64,000 bases of DNA from Nematopogon swammerdamellus (GCA_946902875.1 OX336351.1:1860001-1924000); one strand, 5' to 3'. Positions 19,548 through 29,006 are shown, numbered from the stretch's first letter. Numbers and translations are program-made. Notes: generated from the sequence alone by a model not told the origin.

Positions 19548-20161
19548 GCATCCACCAGCAACTTGCCTTAAAGTTCAACCTTGTGGGTACTGAGGTGCCT
19601 TACTATAAGTACAATCCACCGCCAGTTCTCGAGAACGGTCATGTCACACTCTACTGGGACCGGTCCATTATCACAGACAGGACTATTCTCGCGAACAGGC
19701 CTGATATTGTGATAGTAGACCGGGAGGCAAGGCGCGCAACGCTCGTCGATATCGCCGTGCCGCACGATGGTAACCTCGTCAGTAAGGAAGCAGAGAAGAT
19801 GTTAAAATATCTGGATCTGCAGCACGAGGTTACCAAAATGTGGCCCGTCGACTCGACGATCGTTGTGCCCATAGTCGTTTCGGCGCATGGGCTGATAGCG
19901 AAGAGCCTCGACGACCACCTTGAGAGGCTCTCGCTGAGTGGTTGGGTCAAGGGCCAGATCCAGAAGGCAGCCCTGCTCGACACTGCACGCATCGTCCGGA
20001 GGTTCCTCTCTTTGGGACCCGACCATCGGTAGCCTGGGCTCGCCCCGCCGCCGGTGGTGGAAACTCCATTTTTTTAAGGTTAATTTTGTATATGTTTTTA
20101 ATGTTAGGTTTTTAATATGTACAAAATTAGTTTTAAGATAATGTGTTAATAAAGAAATAAA
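19548..20161 (+). mobile_element. 5'-truncated LINE insertion encoding a restriction-like endonuclease end
   Basis: The segment is absent from the otherwise matching unit B, which defines its edges. It holds the open frame described below, a ~120-bp 3' UTR and an aataaagaaataaaataata end. Confidence 0.75.
19583..20032 (+). pseudogene. LINE polyprotein C-terminus, restriction-like endonuclease type
   Basis: The 149-codon open frame reads ENGHVTLYWDRSIITDRTI, then ANRPDIVIVDREARRATLVD, SKEAEKMLKYLDLQHEVTKM, STIVVPIVVSAHGLIAKSL and LLDTARIVRRFL. I recall this word order from the end of lepidopteran non-LTR retrotransposon polyproteins. The RPD...VDI arrangement fits a PD-(D/E)xK nuclease of the R2/R4 kind. 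The frame is intact to its TAG, but RT and start are missing, so it is a truncated insertion rather than a gene. The clade call is moderately sure; the LINE origin is surer. Confidence 0.7.
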
Positions 20162-20320
20162 ATAATAAAAAAGCAAAAAAAAAAAAACCTACGAAAGTGG
20201 GATTCGAACCCCGAACCATCAACTCTTTAGTCTGATAGCGACAAACTACGCTAAATGTGACTTGAACGTGCGAAGCGAAATTAGCAGTCGCATGGTACAT
20301 TATGTAGAATTCCCGAATGC

Positions 20321-20724
20321 CGGTACCTATGTTGCTATGATATTTGCCATACATACCTAAATGCCTATCTACCTATTACCTACCTACCTATTTTTATTTT
20401 AGTTTTCATCGATAGTCTATTTAGAGGTTTATAAAAAGTGGTAAGTACATGAACTAAAATAATTTGGAAGAAATTACAATAAAATGTTATTTAGGTAAAA
20501 TAATAAAAAATAAAAAATTAGAATCACGCATCAGTTACATAAGCCACAATCATTTTAATAATTAAAATAATAAAAAAGCAAAAAAAAAAAACATACGAAA
20601 GTGGGATTCGAACCCCGAACCATCAACTCTTTAGGCTGATAGCGACAAACTACGCTAAATGTGACTTGAACGTGCGAAGCGAAATTAGCAGTCGCATGGT
20701 ACATTATGTAGAATTCCCGAATGC
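20321..20724 (+). repeat. Tandem duplication, unit B (no insertion)
   Basis: Second unit, directly abutting unit A at 'cccgaatgc/cggtacc'. It carries the same 'attcgaaccccgaaccatca' block (minus-strand B-box-like motif). It shows the pre-insertion state at the LINE site. Confidence 0.85.
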
Positions 20725-20775
20725 TCAAGGTCGTTGGCGTTTGTCACGGCCTTAAAGCATGCGTGGCTTGGGAAA

Positions 20776-21182
20776 GCGGCGGGTGGCCGAGTGGTTTGGG
20801 CATCGGCTTCTCATGCGAGAGGTCCGAGGTTCGAATCCGGTCGGCGTGTACCAATGAGTTTTTTCTGACGAAAAAATTTACGTACATACCTACACCTGCT
20901 GCTTCACCGTTCGGAACAGGTGTAAAACTGTAGGTCCCTTCCCTTGCCCCTTACTAGGCGGTAGGCTCAAATTGTAGCCGACTGGGTTGATACCACCGTA
21001 CTGGATGTAAGATGGCCGCATAGCAGCCTCGGCTGTGTTCTCCTCTAGTCCAGTATAGCCAGCAATCCAGGGAAGACTCCGGTATGGCACCTACCTTCTC
21101 GGAGGTGATATTGGCTGGTCGGAGCATGCGCTTTGGCCCTCCGACTCAGCATGCCACACATACCGGATTACATAAAAAAAAA
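20776..21182 (+). mobile_element. SINE-B, full-length reference copy
   Basis: The head is tRNA-like: A box in 'gggtggccgagtggtttggg', then 'cttctcatgcgagag', then B box 'ggttcgaatcc' and 'ggtcggcgtgtaccaatgag'. The anticodon position folds as a 6-bp stem with a 4-base atgc loop, so it is not a working tRNA. After a 'ttttttctgacgaaaaaatt' linker comes the core shared with SINE-A (gtaaaactgtaggtccctt, ccttactaggcggtagg, gggttgataccaccgtactg). Then follow the B-specific part (gatggccgcatagcagcctc, tcctctagtccagtatagcc) and the tail (ggcacctaccttctcggagg, ccggattacataaaaaa). Transcription would be by RNA polymerase III; mobilisation would need a partner LINE. Other copies: 24.8, 35.7, 37.1, 40.4, 50.8, 57.6, 60.3 and 62.2 kb. 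Confidence 0.85.
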
Positions 21183-21232
21183 CTCAGTAACGAGATGTGC
21201 CGTGTCCAGCGACGAGGGGCCAAAAAGGTATA

Positions 21233-21616
21233 TTTTTTTTTTATGGAAACTGACACGGTTGGCTTCATCACCTACAACGTCCGTGATGTCAGCCCATAAC
21301 ACCGGGTGAACTAGGTGCCATGTCAGTGCTTCCCCCTTTGATCGTGCCGGCTACACTGAACTGCTCGGAAAACACAAACTATTTACATAGCCGTTTTGAC
21401 CGACGTTTCATTCAGTGCGGTGGTACCAACCCGGGCGGGTTAAACCCTACCACCAAGTAGGATTAGGAGGGAAGGGACCTACAGTTTTACGAGGAATCCG
21501 AACCTCGGTCAGCCTCCAACGGTCAGCGGTCACCCATCCAAGTACTGACCGCGCCCAGCGTTGCTTAACATTCAATAGCGACAGTTGACTGTCTGCACCA
21601 CTGAGCTATCGAGGTC
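21233..21616 (-). mobile_element. SINE-A1, full-length copy
   Basis: Read on the minus strand: A box 'gatagctcagtggtgcagac', 5S-derived 'aagcaacgctgggcgcggtc' and 'agtacttggatgggtgacc', B box near 'ccgaggttcggattcc', core, body, then 'gatgtcagcccat' complement and an A-run. It lies 50 bp from the preceding SINE-B. Confidence 0.85.
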
Positions 21617-21691
21617 GTCATAAATGATTTCCAAGTATTAAAAATTTAAATTATGAATCATTTTCCGACATGGACATTGTAATGTTTCGAT

Positions 21692-22139
21692 TTAAGGCGC
21701 CTAATAAAGCTACATGTGGAATTTTGAAGAAGTAGCCCGTGATAACTAGACCAATCTAAAGTTTAAAAACGACTGCAAAATATAGAACAATTCTTTGTCT
21801 ATCGATCACACGTTTTTGGTTGTAAAAATGTTATCATTTTCTATACAAACTATACGGTAACCAAATGTCGATTTTTTCTTCCGCGTGAACTTTGAAGACT
21901 TGATCTCAGAAACTAAAGAGAATTTGAATGGAATTTTATAGCAAAATGACGCCATTTGTTATAGATATAACAAATGGCGTCATTTTGCTATAAAATTCCA
22001 TTCAAATTCTCTTTAGTCGTGTTATCGATAGATATCGATGACACGCTTTTACGCATTTGACACAGTTCTAATACGAAGGATCGCTATTTATGAAAAAAAA
22101 AACCATATGAAAACTACTAGCGCGTAGTAGGCGCCTTAA
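21692..22139. mobile_element. TTAA-flanked MITE (piggyBac-like) with an internal perfect hairpin
   Basis: The ends read TTAA-GGCGCCTA at 21692 and TAGGCGCC-TTAA at 22139. This fits TTAA target duplication, as in piggyBac elements, with short inverted ends. No transposase frame is present. A 106-bp hairpin occupies the middle. Confidence 0.6.
21912..22017. repeat. Near-perfect 106-bp hairpin
   Basis: Left arm actaaagagaatttgaatgg ... atgacgccatttgttat is followed by its exact reverse complement, with only the two central bases unpaired. Arms are about 52 bp. RNA read from either strand would form long double-stranded RNA. Confidence 0.9.
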
Positions 22140-22819
22140 TGAAACATTAATATTTAAATCGGATACAAATAAAAGACTGCGTTTGCGATTAATACATATT
22201 TTTATATTTAATTAAACACATCGCAACGGACGCTTGTTAAATAATTTTCATGTTCAATTTGTTCGGAATTTCATAATATAAATTTAATCATTTGTATCCT
22301 CCAATCATACCGAGTCATATTATGGATAGCGATACAAGAGGTAACTCTAATAACTGTGTTTGATATCGAGTAGATATATCGACTCGATGTCAAGCCGAAG
22401 CGAGATTAGATTATTTTTATTTGTTTTTTTTTGGCAATAATTAATTTTTTCATTTTTATACCACTTGGCTTTAACTTATTGAGGTTTTAAGTTGCAATTA
22501 TAGAACTAAAAAAAATGTATTACACCATGTTATTGCGTTGAAAAAGATTTCATTTATTCATAGAAAGCGAGACATGTGGCTTCAATCATGACGATCGTTT
22601 GAACAATGGTATGGCTAGATTTAATGGGCCTAACGTCTGGCCCTGTTGACTGGTCATGGCCTTGTGACGTGATGTTTTTCAGTATTAGATAAATTTGTTA
22701 GTTGCTGATGTAGAATGTATGAAGAAATCCGTAATTTTTTGTTCTGTATCAATTTCCATAATATTGAAATAAATGTTCTAGTAATACGATAAATGCATTA
22801 CAGGTAGGTTTAATCAATA
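22140..22819. other. No gene seen
   Basis: AT-rich; only scattered stops in all frames. Nothing matched elsewhere in the window. Confidence 0.4.
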
Positions 22820-23060
22820 CTGCGTAACCAGGTCATCCGCCGACGCACCTAAGTCTAAGTAGTCGATATTTGACAACTGGTGGCTTAGCTCAAATGGCAG
22901 TGGGCTGGACACATCACCCGACGATATTACGGTAGTTGGAAGAAACGGATCCTGCACTAGCGGACTACGAAAATGGATTGTGGGAAGGTCACTCGCCAGG
23001 GTACGTCGGAGGAATCCAGTGATTCCGTATCGCTTATTTCCGAGAGGACTGGAGAAATAT
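22820..23060 (+). mobile_element. Degenerate RTE-type LINE fragment
   Basis: Nucleotides match the RTE fragment at 0.99-1.21 kb in order: 'catccgccgacgcacc', 'gtagtcgatattt', 'tggcttagctcaaatggcag', 'gtgggctgg', 'cctgcact', 'gattgtgggaag', 'gagaggactggag'. Several small deletions destroy the frame. Confidence 0.75.
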
Positions 23061-23258
23061 TTGTTCGTAAGTGTAGCACATAGGGGCGCTGTTTCATTGA
23101 AATAATTACGAACATAAATATAAGTGAAGAAATTAAATTTTATTGAAAGAATGATTACATTCGTAAAACAGACGTCTAGCTTTGATAGTAGATAGATAGT
23201 ACATGCTTGCAAGAGAGCTAAGCCTTCCGCCTTCTCAGAGAGCTCATAGATAGCTCTC

Positions 23259-23297
23259 CCGTTCCTTAATATCCAATATATGGATATTAAGGAACGG
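23259..23297. repeat. 39-bp palindrome at a LINE 5' junction
   Basis: CCGTTCCTTAATATCC and GGATATTAAGGAACGG flank a 7-bp centre. The right arm runs straight into the LINE segment 'ggaacggtcttccgg'. Confidence 0.85.
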
Positions 23298-23495
23298 TCT
23301 TCCGGTGAGTGTGTTCCCCACCACCTATAACCTGGGAATCTTCAAAAGGCGTGTCAATAAATTAGACGACAACTTTTTTGTCCGCCTCATAGCCGGCATG
23401 GCGCCTCTCTGTGCGTGGTTTCGCGAGGAGTGGTTGATCTTCCGTTGAAGTATTGGGCACAGACACCTGCGCCGGCTGTCTATAAAAAAATTCCC
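23285..23495 (+). mobile_element. LINE 3' end, short copy
   Basis: It matches 42.46-42.68 kb almost base for base: 'ggaacggtcttccggtgagt', 'ttcaaaaggcgtgtcaataa', 'ggcatggcgcctctctg', 'gtggtttcgcgaggagtgg'. It ends in a short A-run after 'gtctat'. Only the last ~50 codons of the ORF remain. Confidence 0.85.
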
Positions 23496-23689
23496 ATCGA
23501 ATAGGAATCTTTAATTGGGTTTGTCCCTTCCATTATTATAACATTATCTATTATGTTTACTGTCGTGCCATTACATTTTTAATAAGACTTATTACATTTC
23601 TTTGTAGTAAACGTAAACTAATTGTTTTTATTGAACTTGGTATATGAAGTATCAAAATTGACGATGGCACTGTACACCAGAAATATTAA

Positions 23690-24360
23690 TGTTCTCGTGA
23701 GCGGTAGTATGGGTTAAATTATTGGAAATTACTTTAATACAATACTTATAAGGTACTAACAAAACATTGTGTCTTGCGAAGTTTGTTTGTCAGTTCTTCT
23801 TCGCATTGAATTTAGAACTGGCGGAAGTTTCGACTTATCTGAGCGTAGGTTGCCTACCTATGGATGAAATTATACAATAAACAATAAACAATGAACAGTA
23901 TTCGAGATTCGTAAAATCGAAACAGCAAAATTCTCAGGGTACGTCTGAACGGAGCACCGCCGAATCAATGCTACCCTGACGTTGACAATCCTTCATTCGC
24001 GTTCCATCACGGCCCAGTGGCCTATATCATGGCAGATTATAGTGATCTATAGTGATATGCACAGCACAATGGGATGGGCTAGCACTGCGGTACAAGCCAG
24101 GAAATGTGTGGGCAATGACGCTTAATTTTCCTTTGTCTAATATTCATAGCCAACACAATACATACATTGTTTATTGTAGTTTATTGTATAATTTCATCCA
24201 TATGTACCTAACCTACGCTTGGACATGTCGAAAATTCCGCCAGTTCTAAATTCAATGCGAAGAACAACTGACAAACAAACTTCGCAAGTCACAATATTTT
24301 GTTAGTACCTTATAAGTATTATATTATAGTAACTTAAATAATTAACCCATAATACATACT
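23690..24360. repeat. Long inverted repeat built from two family F LINE tails
   Basis: The left arm (23690-23895, +) and right arm (24165-24360, -) share 'ataaggtactaacaaaa.att', 'tgcgaagtttgtttgtcagt', 'gcattgaatttagaactggc' and 'atggatgaaattatacaata' in opposite orientation. The arms are ~85-90 % alike. The 270-bp centre is unassigned. A further minus copy is at 30.71 kb. The word order looks like a LINE 3' UTR with an AATAAA-type end. Confidence 0.75.
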
Positions 24361-24387
24361 ACATTCTGAAAAAAATTGTGGCTATTA

Positions 24388-24421
24388 CTATCAATATCAA
24401 TCAATCAATCATCAATCAATA
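24388..24421 (+). repeat. (ATCA)n microsatellite
   Basis: Imperfect 'atcaatcaatcatcaatcaa' run. Confidence 0.75.
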
Positions 24422-24424
24422 CTA

Positions 24425-24795
24425 ATAATACATTTGTAAGGGATGGTCATGGAGTAAGTTACTTTGTTTTATGAGATACTGCGTTTGTAGAAACTATGTA
24501 TGATACTAAAAGTAAATTGACGATTTTTAGAAATCTTTGCTGTATGTATGTATACATGTTCATACATACATGTTCATACATACATGTTCCTCCATAACTC
24601 TTATACCGATCATCCGAATTAGATGAAACCTAGTACAAGCACATTTGATTATACGGGACACAGGATAGGCTGTGAACCCGGTGTAACCGGAACTGAATTG
24701 TATTTTAAATCAGTTCCGGTTACGCTAAGATGTGGCTCTCATACAAACCGAATTGATCCGCACGCCGAAATAAACGGTACTCCGCACAACGCGCA
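24425..24795 (-). repeat. Family E dispersed element, 5'-truncated
   Basis: It shares 'gggatggtcatggagtaagt', 'gagatactgcgtttgtag', 'tatgtatgatactaaaa', 'gtgtcccgtataatcaaat' (complement) and 'gatgtggctctcatacaaac' with copies at 54.97 and 57.98 kb. On the minus strand it ends in 'ttattagtatt', a common tail for such lepidopteran elements. No protein. The 'actagct..gcccgcgg' start is lost here and replaced by SINE-B. Confidence 0.7.
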
Positions 24796-25133
24796 CCTCC
24801 GAGAAGGTAGGTGCCATACCGGAGACTTACCTCGATTGCTGGCTATACTGGACTAGAGGAGAACACAACCGAGGCTGCTATGCGGCCATCTTACATCTAG
24901 TCCGGTGGTATCAACCCAGTCTGCTACAATTTGAGCCTACCACCTTGTAAGGGGCAAGGGAATTAAGGGACTTACACAGTTTTGCACCGGTTTCGAACGG
25001 TGAAGCAGCAGGTGTGGGTATGCAGGTAAATTTATTTTTCAGAAAAAACTCATTGGTACACGCCGACCGGATGCGAACCTCGGACCTCTCGCATGAGAAG
25101 CCGACACCCATACCACTCGGCCACCCGCCGCTT
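24796..25133 (-). mobile_element. SINE-B, 3'-truncated
   Basis: On the minus strand the head (ggcggcgggtggccgagtgg...) and core are complete. The copy stops at 'cacctaccttctcggaggtg', so the last ~80 bp and the poly(A) are gone. A small duplication lies in 'gggaattaagggacttac'. Confidence 0.8.
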
Positions 25134-25784
25134 AATCTGAATATGAATCTGATTCTATGATGATACATTATTTAAACTCTCCACTGGTAGAAGCTGTAAT
25201 GGGTTTTACGTAGATAAACAGGATCTTGACGTTTCGTTACAAAGCTATCGGTTGATAGCCTGTCGGCCTCCATCAACCGAAACAAGACTACAATCCTTTA
25301 TCCTTTTAGTGACCTTTCACGAAATCTTACTGAATGTATATTTTACATGTTTCCTGCCCTATTGCTTACATATTTTATTTGCGTAGATACCGACATTTTC
25401 TTTAGGACAAACAATGGGTACCTACGTCACAGATTACCTAATAGTTATTTCGTAACAGATAAACCACTCCATACAAAAAGTTCCATACCTTCGGCTTAAA
25501 TAGCCTAATTTTTTCACGTCGCCCATCGCTGCGTGCGAAAATGTACCTAAACGATCGAGTGTAAAGTGCATTATTGCTTTGCAGCTGAGCGCAGTTGCGT
25601 GGGCGAGTGTGTAGGTATGTTTCGCGGCGCGTGGCGCGGCTGACGAATTTCTACTGAATTAGACCGCCCCGCCGCGCCGGCCGGCGGCGGTGCACCGGGC
25701 GGTATGTAGTTAGCGCGCGCAAGTACATAGAGTGCGTGAGGCCTGCCTACGTGCTTTCCGACCAGTGTAGTCGACACGACTAAA
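25134..25784. other. No gene seen; GC-rich block at 25.6-25.75 kb
   Basis: A CpG-rich patch (ggccggcggcggtgcaccgg) in otherwise AT-rich DNA. The 86-codon minus-strand frame over it is unrecognised. The right end passes into a diverged SINE-A head. Confidence 0.4.
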
Positions 25785-26115
25785 GGTACCCTGAGCGCGG
25801 TCAGTACTTGGATGGGTGACCGCTCGACCATAGTTAAACCATCTCAAGTTAAACCGTTTCATTTTACTATGGCTCGACCGATGGTCGAGCTGTAGGTCCC
25901 TTCCCTTTTTACCTTACTAGGTGGTAGGGTTTATCCCGCCCGGGTTGATACCGCCGCACTGAATGAAACGTCGGTCGAAACGGCTATGTAAATAGTTTGT
26001 GTTTTTCGTCCAGTTCAGTGTAGCCAATACCTAGTTCAGTGGGTGTTATGGGTGTATGGTTGTACGGGTGTACGGCGTATGGTTCACGGATGTTGTAGGT
26101 GTCGATGTAGCCAAA
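25785..26115 (+). mobile_element. SINE-A1, rearranged copy
   Basis: The 5S-derived block is well kept (gcgcggtcagtacttggatg, ggtgaccgctcgacc), but the tRNA A-box half is replaced by other sequence. After the 5S block a ~65-bp insert duplicates 'ctcgacc' (gaccatagttaaaccatctc ... ggctcgaccgatggtcg). Core and body follow; the tail is scrambled (gggtgtatggttgtacgggt). Confidence 0.65.
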
Positions 26116-26212
26116 AAAAGCACTAACATGGAACGTGACACCTAGCGATCAGCATGGTATTGGTTTAACACAGGCTCTTATCAAGAAATCTAGTTCGGGA
26201 GGGATAAAGTGA

Positions 26213-26335
26213 AAAAAGCCCCATGGTCGAATTTCAAGGGGGGCCCCATGACCAAAAAAGCCCCATGGTCGAATTTCAAAGGGGGGCCCCATGGCCAAAA
26301 AAGCCCCATGGTCGAATTTCAAATTTCGAATTTCA
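26213..26335 (+). repeat. Tandem repeat of a ~44-bp GGGGCCCC-containing unit
   Basis: About 2.5 copies of 'agccccatggtcgaatttca' followed by 'aggggggccccatg.cc'. The unit contains the self-complementary ggggcccc and ccatgg. Confidence 0.85.
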
Positions 26336-26342
26336 TTTCATT

Positions 26343-26430
26343 TTTTTCTTTTATGGAAACTGCCAGTTGGCTACATCACCTATAACATCATTCAGGGACT
26401 AGTGACCGCGCTCAGCGTTACTTAACAAAT
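26343..26430 (-). mobile_element. SINE-A remnant with a large internal deletion
   Basis: The minus-strand tail (tttatggaaactgccagttg, ctacatcacctataac) is fused to a piece of the 5S-derived head (gaccgcgctcagcgttactt). Confidence 0.6.
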
Positions 26431-27018
26431 GTATTCAAGAAGCTCTATCCAGCTTGTTGATGTGACGTCTGAAGACTCCTAGGTCGAACGTATCGTGAAA
26501 CAAACTCGCCGGTAATAAAAATGTACGAAATATAATCTATTACAAACATTTATTGCGCCACAAAATATACACAAAATTCCCAACACGATGGGTATTTTCA
26601 ACCGGCATTTTCCAAGCCCTTTACAATCCCCGTCATCACTCTTTATTTCGGTCCTTTGAGGTGCTGGTGATTAAAACTCGTCTCCACAGGGGCGTAAAGT
26701 TGCCAGAACTCGCCCGAACATTTCCCGGGCGAGGGTAATTTGCCGGCCGAGAGATGCCAGTCTCTGGACAAATCCCAGTCGTATGAGCGGTGAGGCCAAT
26801 TTCGTTAAAAAGAGCGATCGGTTAACGCGCGCATTTCTCCCTTTTTTTAGGGTTTCGTAGTAGGCGAAGCTGGCGGGAACGCTTATAAAAATGGTGCGCC
26901 GGAGATTTCTCCAGTATTTTTGTCTGTCATATCATAGCACAGGGGCTGTCCGAGACGATAATTCCAGAACGCAAGTCTCTATAGACTCGTATTTAGATAT
27001 TTATTTCGGAATAAAGAA
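26431..27018 (+). promoter_or_regulatory. LTR-like or host promoter segment
   Basis: TATAAAA at 26884-26890 is followed 29 bp later by an initiator-like ccagta (A at 26913), then ~100 bp later by AATAAA (27010-27015). A core promoter and poly(A) signal this close together is typical of the U3-R part of an LTR. I found no second LTR, and an RTE fragment abuts the right side. A 61-codon frame at 26553-26738 is unrecognised. Solo-LTR identity is inference. Confidence 0.35.
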
Positions 27019-27361
27019 CAGTCAGTCAGTCAGCGTGTAAGCGTCCACTGCTGGACATACGCCTCGCCAATTTTCCTCCAGTCCTCCCGGCCTTCAGCGG
27101 TACGGAACCACGGCTTTTCGGCGACGACTTGATGTCGTCTTCCCGCCTGGCGGGTGGTCTTCCCACACTACGTTTTCCTGTCCACGGCCGCCAGTGTAGG
27201 ACACGGTTACTCCAACGGTCGTCGTCTCTTTGGCTGACGTGGCCAGCCCACTGCCACTTGAGCTTAGCCACCCGGTATCCAATATCGACTACTCTGGTGC
27301 GTCGGCGGAGTGCCTCGTTACGCACCATATCACGTAGCGATATGCCCAGCATGGCCATCCA
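27019..27361 (-). mobile_element. RTE-type LINE 3' fragment
   Basis: The minus strand reads AMLGISLRDMVRNEALRRRT, RVAKLKWQWAGHVSQRDDD and GKRSVGRPPARREDDIKSS, close to the copy at 0.95-1.2 kb. The 3' tail is ctgactgactgactg at 27019-27033. It is truncated at the 5' side and has a small frameshift near the end. Confidence 0.85.
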
Positions 27362-27653
27362 TTCCATTCTATTAGAATTATAAAGAACAACGCACAAGAT
27401 CAAAATATTCATCAACAGAAGGGCATAGGTATTATGTATACGTTACGTCATAAATAATACATAATATAGTATTTTGTACGTGAACAATTATAAAAAATAT
27501 ATTTTAAATTAGTTCATTTTTCATTATCACCGTGTGAAAACTGTCATAAATTCACACCATCAGTTAAGTCTCGTCCAACAGTTATTTGACGGTTAAAGTG
27601 ACATTTCTCAAACATTTGATATCACTTGATCGCCAGCTTCATTTTTGCCGAAA

Positions 27654-28021
27654 TTTTTTTTTATGGAAACTGACACGGTTGGCTTCATCACCTACAACAT
27701 CCGTGATGTCAGCCCATAACACCGGGTGAACTAGGTGCCATGTCAATGCTTCCCTTCATTTAATGTCGGCTACACTGAACTGGACTGAAAACACGAACTA
27801 TTTACATAGCCGTTTCGACCGACGTTTCGCTCAGTGCGGTGGTACCAACCCGGCCGGGATATACCCTACCACCTAGTAAGGAAAGTTTAACGTGGAATCC
27901 GAACCTCGGTCAGCCTCCAACGGTCTAGCGGTCACCCATCCAAATACTGACCGCACCCAGCGTTGCTTAACAATCAATAGCAACTGTCGACTGTCTGCAC
28001 CACTGAGCTATCGAGGCTGAC
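27654..28021 (-). mobile_element. SINE-A1, full-length copy
   Basis: Complete composite head (gcctcgatagctcagtggtg, aagcaacgctgggtgcggtc), core and tail. It belongs to a variant with 'gccgacattaaatgaaggga' and 'aacacgaac' (read on the appropriate strand), also seen at 30.3, 35.9, 48.4 and 54.4 kb. The core is shortened (tatcccggccggg). Confidence 0.85.
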
Positions 28022-28495
28022 ATGAAGATGGTGAAATTGACCATTATTTTGAAGAGGAGATTTCTCGTGGAGTGCGGCGGCGCTCGGAGGCACGGGGACG
28101 ACACGCGTGGAGAGGCTGGCATGTCGAGGCGTCGCACGGTGTTTATGCCTGCAAGAACCTTCTACGTAACACTCTTCGTATGAACAATGTTCGCACTTGA
28201 CAGGCTTTTTTGTCAGTTATTGAACGAACAAACACGGTTTTTAGAGAAAATGGCACGTCGAATATTCTAGTCACTGCTACATACTACAGTTATTCTAGTA
28301 CACCAGATATTAAACTCTGTTCTTGTATTCTTAGGGTGCATAACTGCATAATCCAGTGACTGATTTATTGTAATACTTTTTGTTTGTGCAAAAACGCTAA
28401 AGCATGTTGAAGAACTGGCAAGAAAACTCCCCCGCAGTAATGTACTCGTATACTGCAGACGGCGACAGACCATAACCGTGATCTTACATACATAC
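28022..28495. other. No gene seen
   Basis: A GC-rich start (28070-28140) and an unrecognised 76-codon minus frame at 28267-28497. No repeat match in the window. Confidence 0.4.
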
Positions 28496-28955
28496 ATACA
28501 AAAATAAATTCAGGCCTGTTACTCAATTGGGTAGGCAGAGACAGCTCTATATTATTACTTCTGTGTCTTCACGTGCAACGATCCTGGAACACCTTTTTTT
28601 TTTTTTTATGGAAACTGACATGGTTGGCTACATCACATACAACATCCGTGATGTCAGCCCATAACACCGGGTGAACTTGGTGTCACGTCAGTGCTTCCCT
28701 TCGGTCGTGCCGGCTACACTGAACTGGACGGAAAACACAAACTATTTACATAGCCGTTTCGACCGACCTTTCATTCAGTGTGGTGGTACCAACCCGGGCG
28801 GGTTAAACCCTACCACCTAGTAATATAAGAAGGGAGTCATATTCCTTAGTCGCCTTTTACGACATACACGGGGAGAGATGCAGTGGAGCTATTCTTTTAA
28901 AGTATCGGCCCCACACGGTACAAAACCTCTGTCGCCTCTGCCACTTTCATAATAA
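28496..28955 (-). mobile_element. LINE 3' tail split by a SINE-A2
   Basis: Bases 28520-28593 (ggcctgttactcaattgggt, aggcagagac, acgatcctggaacacct) and 28926-28955 (ctctgtcgcctctgccactt) are the two halves of the minus-strand LINE end seen intact at 63.2-63.3 kb. The SINE sits between 'cacct' and 'acctc', which suggests a short target duplication. Confidence 0.7.
28594..28922 (-). mobile_element. SINE-A2, full-length copy
   Basis: T-run 28594-28607 (poly(A) of the minus strand), tail, body, core, then 'taatataagaagggagtcat' and the family C head up to 'ggccccacacggtac'. Confidence 0.85.
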
Positions 28956-29006
28956 TAAATCGTCTATTTCAGATATAACCCATACAGACAGCACAGAGAA
29001 AAGACA

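Larger units (their letters stand above)
19302..20320 (+). repeat. Tandem duplication, unit A (contains a LINE insertion)
   Basis: Bases 19302-19547 equal 20321-20566 (246 bp, no difference seen). Bases 20162-20320 match 20567-20724 with few changes. The two parts of unit A are separated by a 614-bp LINE segment that unit B lacks. The second part contains a minus-strand 'ggttcggggttcgaatccca', a B-box-like tRNA motif, next to an A-run. Confidence 0.85.

Noticed and set aside
20190..20215. Minus-strand tRNA gene at the 'ggttcggggttcgaatccca' motif (also 20.61 kb)
   Set aside because: A B-box-like arm is present but no convincing acceptor stem or A box; next to an A-run in a duplicated segment, so a SINE-like remnant.
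20776..20850. tRNA gene (A and B boxes, also at 25.1, 37.15, 57.57 and 62.25 kb)
   Set aside because: Each is the head of a SINE-B copy, lacks a normal 7-base anticodon loop and runs into SINE body and poly(A).
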